From NCBI RefSeq assembly GCF_963678835.1, contig NZ_OY787469.1:1054001-1118000 (forward strand): DNA of 64,000 nt, read 5' to 3'. This DNA comes from an uncultured Desulfuromonas sp. (GTDB lineage: Bacteria > Desulfobacterota > Desulfuromonadia > Desulfuromonadales > Desulfuromonadaceae). Positions 42,118 through 51,645 of the stretch are shown piece after piece; the stretch's first letter is position 1, and the number at the start of each line of letters is the position of its first letter. The notes under the pieces were generated by a model that was not told where the DNA came from, ran no database searches, and saw only the letters and a program-made list of their open reading frames with translations. A program made the translations under genes and the position numbers.

Positions 42118-43940
42118 CTTTGGCGAACTTCATCCGTTCGCGAAGGTGGTCCCCACGTGACGCGGGCTTCCGCGCCCGCACGTCGGGCCACATTTTGCGT
42201 CGACAAAAGTGGCGCAAAATCGACTCTCGACCATCTCAACGACGCTCTTTTCGTTCGGCGCTGCTGAACGAGAGAACTGAGGTGCAAAATAACACACGAC
42301 TGTAGGGCGGGCACCGTCCCGCCCGTTTGATTGGTGCCACACCAGAGATAGAGCGCGACATCATATTGTTATCAACGTTTTACGCCAATGGTGATGACGC
42401 GCACGATTCGTCGACCTAAAGGGCGGCGAGCCGAATCTGTGAAGCATCACGGAAACAGACGCATTGTCGGTTGATCTAGGTTCAGGAGGTGTTCAAGCTG
42501 GTTTTTGCATCCTTTTGAGCGGCCAGTCAAAAGTATGTCGGCTGCCGGGACGAAACCCGGCGGTCTTGACCTTGCTTTTGATCTTCAGTGGATCGCCTTT
42601 CGGAGCTGATCGCTCTGGCAAACTTCATCCGTTCGCGAAGGTGGTCCCCACGTGACGCGGGCTTCCGCGCCCACACGTCGGGCCACATTTTGCGTCGACA
42701 AAAGTGGCGCAAAATCGACTCTCGACCATTGCGCCCTGCGGGTTCCCTCACTGCATTCGCTTTCGCTGAGATGTCGGCAAAAACTCGGCCTGTTTGCAAC
42801 AGTCTTCAAACAGTTTGCCGACGACCATCTCAACGACGCTCTTTTTGTTCGGCGCTGCTGAACGAGAGAACTGAGGTGCAAAATAACACACGACTGTAGG
42901 GCGGGCACCGTCCCGCCCGCTTGATTGGTGCCACGCCAGAGATAGAGCGCGACATCATATTGTTATCAACGTTTTACGCCAATGGTGATGACGCGCACGA
43001 TTCGTCGACCTAAAGGGCGGCGAGCCGAATCTGTGAAGCATCACGGAAACAGACGCATTGTCGGTTGATCTAGGTTCAGGAGGTGTTCAAGCTGGTTTTT
43101 GCATCCTTTTGAGCGGCCAGTCAAAAGTATGTCGGCTGCCGGGACGAAACCCGGCGGTCTTGACTTTGACTTTGGCCTTGACCTTGACCTTCAGTGGTTC
43201 GTAATACGAAACGAATCGCACCGGCGAACATCATCCGTTTGCGAAGGTGGTACCCACGTGACGCGGGCTTCCGCGCCCGCACGTCGGGGCACTTTTGCGT
43301 CGACAAAAGTACCACAAAATCGACTCCCAAGGGGTTGTCATCAATCAGCCTTCACGGAGTTGTTGCGGATCTTTTTCACGTCAGCGGCGTTATCGGTCGT
43401 CGCCATAGAACGACTATAGCTCCTCCCTCTGCCTTGCTGACGCAAAAAATCTCACGCAACACCTCTCGTTCATCTGATCAATAACAACCCCATTGCGCCC
43501 TTACGGGTTCCCTCTCTGCGTTCACTAACACCGCGATGTCGGCAAAACTCGCCCAGTCGGCATCTGTCCTCAAACAGGTTGCCGACGACCATCGCGCTGA
43601 CCGTTCTCTTCGTTCGGCGCTGCTGAACGGGAGGGCTTGGCTGCTAAATGACACTCTGCCGCAAGGGCGGGCACCGTCCCGCCCGTTTGATCGGTGCCAC
43701 ACCAGTGGTAGAGCGCGACTTAAGATTGTTATCACCGTTTTACGCCAAAGATGATGCGTTGCATGATTCGTCAACCTAAAGGGCGGCGAGCCGGATCTGT
43801 GACGCGTAACGGAAACAGACGCATTGTCGGTTAATCCAGGTTCAGGAGGTGTTCAAGCTGGTTTTTGCATACTTTTGAGCGGCAAGTCAAAAGTATGTCG
43901 GCTGCCGGGACGAGACCCGGCGGTTTTGATCTTGGTTTTA
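42118..43940. repeat. non-coding tandem array of three long repeat units (about 0.5-0.7 kb each)
   Basis: Units begin near 42121, 42615 and 43221, each with the sequence around CATCCGTTCGCGAAGGTGG. Shared blocks in order: GCGGGCTTCCGCGCCC palindrome, TTTTGCGTCGACAAAAGT, TTCGGCGCTGCTGAACG, GGGCGGGCACCGTCCCGCCC, CAACGTTTTACGCCA, AAAGGGCGGCGAGCCG, GAGCGGC-AGTCAAAAGTATG and CCGGGACGA-ACCCGGCGG. Unit 1 lacks about 110 bases present in unit 2; unit 3 has a 161-base insertion. No unit contains a credible gene, and translated frames differ between units. A diverged copy lies behind ftsK. Confidence 0.88.
43331..43491. repeat. 161-bp insertion with terminal inverted repeats in the third array unit
   Basis: GGGGTTGTCATCAATCAG at the left and CTGATCAATAACAACCCC at the right are inverted copies (15 of 18 match). 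Unit 2 continues without it from GACTCTCGAC to CATTGCGCCC. No gene inside, and no clear target duplication. It is unrelated in sequence to the 151-bp family. Confidence 0.7.
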
Positions 43941-43952
43941 AGGTGTAGGAAT

Positions 43953-44003
43953 AAAAAGAAACAGCCCCTTGCGAGCTCAAAACGCAAGGGGCTGTTTCTT
44001 TTT
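43953..44003 (-). terminator. strong terminator downstream of sucD (bidirectional)
   Basis: A perfect 21-bp inverted repeat (arms 43953-43973 and 43983-44003; core CAGCCCCTTGCG with CGCAAGGGGCTG) with A-run and T-run edges, about 18 bases after the sucD stop. Confidence 0.93.
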
Positions 44004-44020
44004 ATCTTGTTGAGTGCCAA

Positions 44021-44899
44021 TCAGGCTTCGCGTCCCAACGCTTTAAGCATGGCCTGCCCCATACCGGTCGGACTGGTTGAAACCGTCACGCCGCATTCAG
44101 TCAGCGCGGCAATCTTGTCTTCCGCGCGTCCCTTGCCGCCGCTGATGATGGCCCCGGCATGCCCCATCCGTTTGCCCGGAGGGGCCGTCTGCCCGGCGAT
44201 AAACGCCGCCACCGGCTTGGTCATGTTCTCCTGCACCCATTGTGCGGCATCCTCTTCGGCGCTGCCGCCGATCTCACCGATCATCAGTACCCCTTCGGTC
44301 TCGGGGTCGTTGTTGAACATTTTTAGGACATCGATAAATTTCAGACCGATGATCGGGTCACCGCCGATGCCGACACAGGTGGATTGGCCGAGACCGACAT
44401 CGGTGAGTTGCTTAACCGCTTCGTAAGTCAGGGTGCCGCTACGTGACACCACGCCGATCTTGCCCGGTTTGTGAATGTAGCCCGGCATGATGCCGATTTT
44501 GCATTCTCCGGGGGTGATCAGGCCGGGGCAGTTGGGGCCGACCAGCTTGGTGGGGCTGTCCTCCACGACCTGACGGGCCATCACCATATCGCGTACCGGG
44601 ACCCCCTCGGTAATGCACACGACCAGATCGACTCCAGCTTCGCAGGCTTCGAGAATGGCATCGGCTGCTCCCGGTGGTGGGACAAAAATCATTGAAGCGT
44701 TACCGCCGGTGATGCGCACCGCTTCTTCCATGGTGTCGAATACCGGAATCCCTTCGACGTGGATGCCGCCTTTGCCCGGCGTCACCCCGGCAACGATGTT
44801 GGTGCCGTAATCGCGGCACTCACGGGTATGGAACATGCCGGTCTTGCCGGTCATGCCCTGGACAATTACTTTGGTGTCTTTATTGATCAAAATGGACAT
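44021..44899 (-). CDS. sucD: succinyl-CoA synthetase, alpha subunit
   Basis: 292 residues from ATG at 44899 with GGAGAA upstream. CoA-binding N-terminus [15 protein letters not shown], and the active-site histidine in [16 protein letters not shown]. With SucC it interconverts succinyl-CoA and succinate with ATP formation in the TCA cycle. It follows sucC by 65 bases in the same minus-strand unit. Confidence 0.96.
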   Translation of the reverse strand: MSILINKDTKVIVQGMTGKTGMFHTRECRDYGTNIVAGVTPGKGGIHVEGIPVFDTMEEAVRITGGNASMIFVPPPGAADAILEACEAGVDLVVCITEGVPVRDMVMARQVVEDSPTKLVGPNCPGLITPGECKIGIMPGYIHKPGKIGVVSRSGTLTYEAVKQLTDVGLGQSTCVGIGGDPIIGLKFIDVLKMFNNDPETEGVLMIGEIGGSAEEDAAQWVQENMTKPVAAFIAGQTAPPGKRMGHAGAIISGGKGRAEDKIAALTECGVTVSTSPTGMGQAMLKALGREA

Positions 44900-44964
44900 G
44901 GTTGTTTTCTCCGTTGTCAGAGCCCTCGTTCTTCCATCCTTCCGCCTGTCTGGCAAAACGACGG

Positions 44965-46134
<1,170 letters not shown>

Positions 46135-46410
46135 GAACCCCCCATTGTCAGAAACGTTCTCTCCAACACGGCTTTGCGGGCGGTGTAACGCCCAATACCG
46201 TGCCGCTCTCTCCATCAACTCATCAAAACAGTCTTTACTATAACGCCAGATCCGGCTGATGCCAACCATCCCCGACGAATCAGGTCAATGTTCTCGTTCC
46301 ACGGGCAACAGTGTGTCAAAAACAGCGCTAATCCACACTTTTACATTGCAATAAAGTGCCCTTATCGGCGATACTGAAAAATTCGCGCTCGCTGATGGGC
46401 GCGGTTAACC
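46135..46410. promoter_or_regulatory. divergent intergenic region, sucC / DEAD-box helicase
   Basis: 276 bases with no gene; carries the promoters for both divergent units. No specific operator was recognised. Confidence 0.4.
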
Positions 46411-48192
46411 ATGAAAGCAACACAACGTATGACTGCATCTGACTTTTCCGCTTTAGGTATTTCCTCCCCTTTGCTTCAGGCTTTGACTGATCTCGGCTAT
46501 CAACAGCCGTCACCCATTCAGGAGCAGAGTATTCCAATTCTCAATGAGGGCCATAATCTCCTTGGTACCGCGCAAACCGGTACCGGGAAAACCGCCGCCT
46601 TTGGGCTGCCGCTGCTGGGGAGGATTGATTCCAGCAAAAAGCATCCTCAAATGCTGGTGCTGGCCCCGACCCGTGAGTTGGCTATTCAGGTTTCCGAGGC
46701 GTTGCAGAGTTTTGCCAAATATCTGCCTAAAATAAAAGTGTTGGCCGTTTATGGCGGACAGCCCATGTATCAGCAACTTAAAGCCCTGCACGATGGGGTT
46801 CAGGTGGTGGTCGGTACCCCCGGCCGGATTATGGACCACATGAACCGCAAGAGCCTGCACCTTGAACAGATCGATGCCGTGGTGCTTGATGAGGCCGATG
46901 AGATGTTGCGTATGGGGTTTATTGAGGATGTTGAAACCATCCTCGGGGCGACGCCGCCGCGCTGCCAGTGCGCACTGTTTTCCGCCACCATGCCACCGGC
47001 TATCCGCCGTGTAGCCGAACGGTATCTCGGTGATGCTCAGGAAGTGCAGATCGCCTCACGCACGTCCACCGTTGATCAGATTGAGCAGCGCTATCTGATG
47101 TTGCGCGCCAACCAGAAGTTTGATGTGTTGACGCGTCTGATTGAGGCTCAGGAGATTGACGGCACCATTGTGTTTGTTCGCACCAAGACCGCCACCACCG
47201 AACTGGCTGAACGGCTTGAAGCGCGCGGTTACAATGCTGCGCCCCTCAACGGCGACCTCAGTCAGCAGGTGCGTGAACGCACCATTGGTCGGTTGAAAAA
47301 CGGCAGTTTGGATATTGTCATTGCCACCGATGTGGCTGCCCGCGGCCTTGATGTTGAGCGGATCAGCCACGTGTTTAACTACGATATCCCCTTTGATACC
47401 GAAGCCTATATCCACCGCATTGGCCGTACTGGTCGCGCGGGACGTACCGGCACCGCCATTCTGTTTGTGACACCGCAGGAGCGCCGTCTGCTCAAGGGCA
47501 TTGAGCGTGCGACAAAACGCGATATTAAGCCGATTGACGTGCCGAGCAGTGATCAGATCGGCGCACGGCGCATTGCCACCTTCAAGAAGCAGATTCATGA
47601 CACCCTTGATCAGTACAGCTTGACGGATCTGCGTGAACTGCTGTCGACCATGGTGGAGGAGGAGGGTTTGGAGTTGCTTGATGTGGCGGCGGCTCTGGCC
47701 TATCGTCAGCAGATGCAGAAGACCCTGTTCCCCAAGCTGTCGACCATTCAACTGCCGTCTCTGGATGACCGCAAATCACGCCTGGCCGGTGAACGCAAAC
47801 CGCGCGACCGTGGCAACACCCCACCCATGTACCGTTATCGGATCAGCGTTGGACGGCGTCATAACATTACACCGCGCGATATTGTCGGGGCGTTCAGCAA
47901 TGAGGGGCGGGTGCAGATTGGTTTTATCGGTCGTATCAGTCTCTATAACGAGCACAGTACGGTTGAGTTGGCGCAAAGCTTGCCGGATAAAGTGATTGAA
48001 AAACTCAAAACCATTCAGCTGCGCCACCATGAGATCAAATTGCACAAGCTTGATGACAATAGCGCAAGTGATGAGAGGAAACCGGCCAAGAAGAAAGCTG
48101 TGGCTCGGCCGGAGCGGGGGCGAGCTGTCAAGACAGCGCCGCACAAACCCAAAAAAAATGCTAAAAAATTCGTTCCGAAGAAAAAACGATAG
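46411..48192 (+). CDS. deaD: DEAD-box RNA helicase, DeaD/CsdA-like
   Basis: 593 residues. Q motif GYQQPSPIQEQSIP, Walker A AQTGTGKT, DEAD box VVLDEADEMLRMGF, SAT motif and HRIGRTGRAGRTG are all present in about the first 370 residues. The C-terminal part (from about 485) contains a DbpA-type RNA-binding domain and a basic tail rich in Lys-Pro. Unwinds RNA in ribosome assembly or cold response. It is divergent from sucCD and ends at a terminator shared with a convergent gene. Confidence 0.92.
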   Translation: MKATQRMTASDFSALGISSPLLQALTDLGYQQPSPIQEQSIPILNEGHNLLGTAQTGTGKTAAFGLPLLGRIDSSKKHPQMLVLAPTRELAIQVSEALQSFAKYLPKIKVLAVYGGQPMYQQLKALHDGVQVVVGTPGRIMDHMNRKSLHLEQIDAVVLDEADEMLRMGFIEDVETILGATPPRCQCALFSATMPPAIRRVAERYLGDAQEVQIASRTSTVDQIEQRYLMLRANQKFDVLTRLIEAQEIDGTIVFVRTKTATTELAERLEARGYNAAPLNGDLSQQVRERTIGRLKNGSLDIVIATDVAARGLDVERISHVFNYDIPFDTEAYIHRIGRTGRAGRTGTAILFVTPQERRLLKGIERATKRDIKPIDVPSSDQIGARRIATFKKQIHDTLDQYSLTDLRELLSTMVEEEGLELLDVAAALAYRQQMQKTLFPKLSTIQLPSLDDRKSRLAGERKPRDRGNTPPMYRYRISVGRRHNITPRDIVGAFSNEGRVQIGFIGRISLYNEHSTVELAQSLPDKVIEKLKTIQLRHHEIKLHKLDDNSASDERKPAKKKAVARPERGRAVKTAPHKPKKNAKKFVPKKKR

Positions 48193-48216
48193 TCAAAATA
48201 GCACGCTTTGAATCGA

Positions 48217-48248
48217 AGGGCTGTTCTCATGGAGGGCAGCCTTTTTTT
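48217..48248 (+). terminator. terminator after the helicase gene
   Basis: GGGCTG...CAGCC hairpin with a 12-base loop followed by seven T, 25 bases after the stop codon. Confidence 0.75.
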
Positions 48249-48264
48249 GTTAAGAACCGTTTTG

Positions 48265-48741
48265 TTAATCAACCAGGGGTTGGGCCGGACAGACGAAGGA
48301 GATGCCCTGACCGGAACGGGCACCGATCATGACACTTTCCACTAAGGGGGCGTTGATGGCTTTTTCCGCCTGCCAGCGGACAATGAAATTGGCGCCGAAT
48401 CCACCCTGTTGGTTGTTTTCCTCGATGAAAACATGGTGGGAGGCCAATGGTCCCAACGTGATGGGGGTGGTCAGATAGCGGTGAACCAGGTGGCCGTCAT
48501 TGTTGTAAAAATCCAGAGTGGTTACCGTCAGGGGCTGGCGAGGGTCGGTATTGCGCACGCTGAGCATGACGGCCAATTGAAAGGGCTGGCCGTTTGGTCC
48601 GCTGTAAACGTGGGAGTAAACCGGAACGTAAAGGGTCTGTCCGTTCGACAGCTTTGCCGGATGCTCGGCAAAAGCCGGTGCGACGCTTAACAACAGGCTA
48701 ATCAGTACCAGGCCAAAAAATATTATCCGTTTGTGTCTCAT
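48265..48741 (-). CDS. exported DUF3124-family protein
   Basis: 158 residues from ATG 48741 (a GTG at 48750 would add three). A signal peptide (FFGLVLISLLLSVAPAFA) is followed by a short beta-rich domain with LYVPVYSHVYSG and VRNTDPRQPLTVTTLDFYN, matching DUF3124. The protein is probably periplasmic. Function unknown. It lies 147 bases downstream of rsgA on the same strand and converges with the helicase gene. Confidence 0.75.
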   Translation of the reverse strand: MRHKRIIFFGLVLISLLLSVAPAFAEHPAKLSNGQTLYVPVYSHVYSGPNGQPFQLAVMLSVRNTDPRQPLTVTTLDFYNNDGHLVHRYLTTPITLGPLASHHVFIEENNQQGGFGANFIVRWQAEKAINAPLVESVMIGARSGQGISFVCPAQPLVD

Positions 48742-48896
48742 CCACTCCACCGCTTGAATGTTGTCTTTGTCGAGCCTCTTCTAAGAAGGCTTGCGGAGCC
48801 CATGGGTGGGGGCTCACGCTTTTATCATAGCGGTTAATTGCCGGATGGAAACCTGAAAACGAAATCGCGAAGCAGAAAATTGACGATTTGCCCGGA

Positions 48897-49850
48897 TCAG
48901 CGACAGAATGGGTTTTTACGCCCCTCGTTACGTGCGGTTTCAAGCTGTTCCAACTCTTGCAGAGTGTTGAGGTAGAGCTGGTAGCGCTCCTCACTGAATG
49001 TTCCCTGATCCACGGCCTGCTTGATGCAGCAGCCGGGTTCCTGGCGGTGGCGGCAGTTGCGAAACCGGCACGACTGCTCTTCGAGAACGCTCATGACACC
49101 GGGAAACCAGTGGGCCAGATCTTCACTGCTGACATCCACGGGAGAAAAGTCGCGGAATCCGGGGGTGTCGACCAACTCACCGCCTGTGGGAAGCGCCAGC
49201 AGAGTGGAGACGCTGGTGGTGTGGCAGCCGTGCTCCTCTTCGTTGAGGGCGCCGGTTTCGAGTTCGATGCCGGGGCACAGGGCGTTGAGCAATGAGCTTT
49301 TGCCGCTGCCGGAGACGCCGACCAGAGCACTGCGCCCGGCCCCGGCGAGCTTATGGCGGAGGTGTTCCAGTCCGTCGCCCTGTTTGGCACTGACGCTCAG
49401 GCGCACCATGGCCGGGAAGTCACGCTGCAGTTGGCTGTCAAAGTCTGCGCTGCCGGGCAGGTCCTGTTTGTTGACAATCAGCACCGGCTCAATATCAGCG
49501 GCTCGGGCGGCGACCACAACACGTTCGATAAAGCCATCAGGTGTCTGCGGCCGAACGGCAACGACAATGCCGAGAAGATCCAGGTTGGCGGCCAGGGTGC
49601 GCACCTTGCCAAACGGGTCGCGACGGCGCAGGGCGTTACGACGTGCCAAAGAGGTGACCCGTTCGCCGATCACCATCACCCGGTCGCCGACCACGTGATC
49701 GGAGTTGCGTTTGACCTTAACCGGTTGCTCGTCTCCGTTGTCAAAACGGACCAGCACCGCTACGCCGTAATGACTGATGATCAGTCCCGGCTGACCGGTG
49801 TTGTGTTGGGGCTTTTGTTGTCGCCGTCCTGTTGCTTTGTTTCGTGCCAT
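48897..49850 (-). CDS. rsgA: ribosome small-subunit-dependent GTPase RsgA
   Basis: 317 residues from ATG at 49850. OB-fold N-terminus, circularly permuted GTPase with NKQDLPG (G4) before GVSGSGKSSLLNAL (G1) and DTPGFRDF (G3), and a C-terminal zinc motif in CRFRNCRHRQEPGCCIKQA. It helps mature the 30S subunit. The gene lies 13 bases after the ABC exporter pair, so it is likely co-transcribed with it. Confidence 0.93.
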   Translation of the reverse strand: MARNKATGRRQQKPQHNTGQPGLIISHYGVAVLVRFDNGDEQPVKVKRNSDHVVGDRVMVIGERVTSLARRNALRRRDPFGKVRTLAANLDLLGIVVAVRPQTPDGFIERVVVAARAADIEPVLIVNKQDLPGSADFDSQLQRDFPAMVRLSVSAKQGDGLEHLRHKLAGAGRSALVGVSGSGKSSLLNALCPGIELETGALNEEEHGCHTTSVSTLLALPTGGELVDTPGFRDFSPVDVSSEDLAHWFPGVMSVLEEQSCRFRNCRHRQEPGCCIKQAVDQGTFSEERYQLYLNTLQELEQLETARNEGRKNPFCR

Positions 49851-49863
49851 GGCTGTGGTTTTT

Positions 49864-51645
49864 TCATCCCTGTTGTCGTTGATCGTTTCTGCGTGCTTCG
49901 AGTTGTTGAATGCGCCACAGGTGAGCGTAGCGGCCGTCGGCAGCCAATAGTTGTTTGTGGGTGCCCTGTTCACAGACGTGCCCCTGATGGAGAACGACAA
50001 TGTGATCGGCTTCGGCGGCGAGTCGCAGGTGATGGACAATCATCAACGTGGTGCGCCCACCGGCCACGGTGCGCATTCCGGCATAGACTAGTTCTTCACT
50101 GTCACCGTCAAGGTGGCTGGTTGCCTCATCGAGAATGATCACCGGCGGATTAAGGATTTGCGCCCGTGCCAGACACAGCAGTTGCCGCTCGCCACTGGAC
50201 AGATTCTTGCCGTGTTCAACCAGAGTTCCCCCCAGTCCGCCGAGGCGTTCCACCACCCGTCCGGCTCCGGTGGCTTCGATTGCCTCGAGTAGAGCCGTGT
50301 CATCGAGTTTATTCTGCGGGTCGAGATTGTCACGTACTGTGCCGGAAAACAGAAATGGTTCTTGGGAGACCCAGCCGACCATGCGCCGCAGCACGGTTTT
50401 GTCCATGGTGGTGACATCGTGTCCGTTGAGACGGACCTGGCCCTGATCGGCCGCATAAAACCCCAACAATAGCTGAGTCAGGGTGCTTTTGCCACTGCCG
50501 GTCTCACCGACCAAGGCAACGCGCTTGCCCGGTTCCAGGGTGAAGTTGACCTGCTGCAACACCGGTTCGTCGCTCTGGTAGGCGAAACTGACCCTGTCAA
50601 ACTCAACACGACCATTTCCGGGAGCTTCGTTGACTGCGCCTTGTGGTTCATCCTGCTGATCGAGCAGGTCGAAAATCCGCTCCAGCGAGGCATTGCTGGT
50701 TTGCAGAATGGAAAATTTGGAGGCCAGATCGGTCAATGGCATAAAGAACTTGCGCGAATATTCAATAAACGCCACCAGGGTGCCGAAGGTTGCTGCCCCA
50801 TGGATCACTTCGCCGCCGCCTTTCCACAGGATGGCGGCCGCAGCCAGGCTGCCGAAGATGTGAACGCTGGCGTAGAACAGAGCCTCCAGGGTGACCCAAC
50901 TAAGGGCGCTGTGGCGGTAACTGTCCTGCAGGGTGTCGAATTCGTCATCACTGCGTTGTTGCTGGCTGAAGATCTGCACTTCGGCAATGCCGCTGGTGCG
51001 TTCGGAGATGAAGGCATTGAGGGTGGCCTGGCGGGCGCGTAATTGGCGCATCACCCGGCGCATGGGCCGCCGCAGGCTCACGATCACCGCGATCATCAGC
51101 GGCACCACGGCAAACGCCACCAACGACAGCGGCACGTTGATGGTCAGCATGATGATGAAGATCATCACCAGGGTGGCGACATCGCCGATGGCTGAGACAA
51201 TCCCCGAACCGAACAGATCGCCAATGTGTTCAATGTCGCTGGTCAGACGGGTAAGGATACGGCCTGATGGCTGCCAGTCGTACCATGAGCGCGGCAGCCG
51301 CATCAGTTTGGCAAAACTGATGCGGCGCAGGTCGGCCATGATGTATTGGCCGACCACCTGCACGCACCACGACTGACCAAATACCAGCAGACCTTCAACA
51401 CACAAGATGGCGATGAGGAAACCGGCAATAGGCAACAGCCCGGTCAGATCACCGGGCAGGATGTTGTCGTCAATGGCTTTTTTGATCAGCAATGGCGGCA
51501 CGATGCGCACCAGTGAGATAAACGGCAACAGTATCAGGCTGGTCACGGCCATGCGGCGGTAGGGGCGGATGAACGGCAGGAACCGTTTGAGGATGCGGCC
51601 GTCAAAATGGCGCCCTTTGATTTCATCACCGAGAACCTGTTTCAT
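49864..51645 (-). CDS. ABC exporter half-transporter, MdlB-like (active-site subunit)
   Basis: 593 residues: six-helix transmembrane domain (about 25-320) fused to an ATPase domain with Walker A VGETGSGKSTLTQ, signature LSSGERQLLCLARAQ and Walker B VIILDEATSHLD, which includes the catalytic glutamate. It overlaps the upstream half-transporter gene by four bases, so the two form a heterodimer of the MdlAB/YheHI type. Such exporters move lipids, peptides or drugs; the substrate is unknown. Confidence 0.9.
   Translation of the reverse strand: MKQVLGDEIKGRHFDGRILKRFLPFIRPYRRMAVTSLILLPFISLVRIVPPLLIKKAIDDNILPGDLTGLLPIAGFLIAILCVEGLLVFGQSWCVQVVGQYIMADLRRISFAKLMRLPRSWYDWQPSGRILTRLTSDIEHIGDLFGSGIVSAIGDVATLVMIFIIMLTINVPLSLVAFAVVPLMIAVIVSLRRPMRRVMRQLRARQATLNAFISERTSGIAEVQIFSQQQRSDDEFDTLQDSYRHSALSWVTLEALFYASVHIFGSLAAAAILWKGGGEVIHGAATFGTLVAFIEYSRKFFMPLTDLASKFSILQTSNASLERIFDLLDQQDEPQGAVNEAPGNGRVEFDRVSFAYQSDEPVLQQVNFTLEPGKRVALVGETGSGKSTLTQLLLGFYAADQGQVRLNGHDVTTMDKTVLRRMVGWVSQEPFLFSGTVRDNLDPQNKLDDTALLEAIEATGAGRVVERLGGLGGTLVEHGKNLSSGERQLLCLARAQILNPPVIILDEATSHLDGDSEELVYAGMRTVAGGRTTLMIVHHLRLAAEADHIVVLHQGHVCEQGTHKQLLAADGRYAHLWRIQQLEARRNDQRQQG

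Noticed and set aside
42118-43940. CRISPR array
   Set aside because: Repeats are hundreds of bases long and contiguous, not short repeats with unique spacers, and no cas genes are present.
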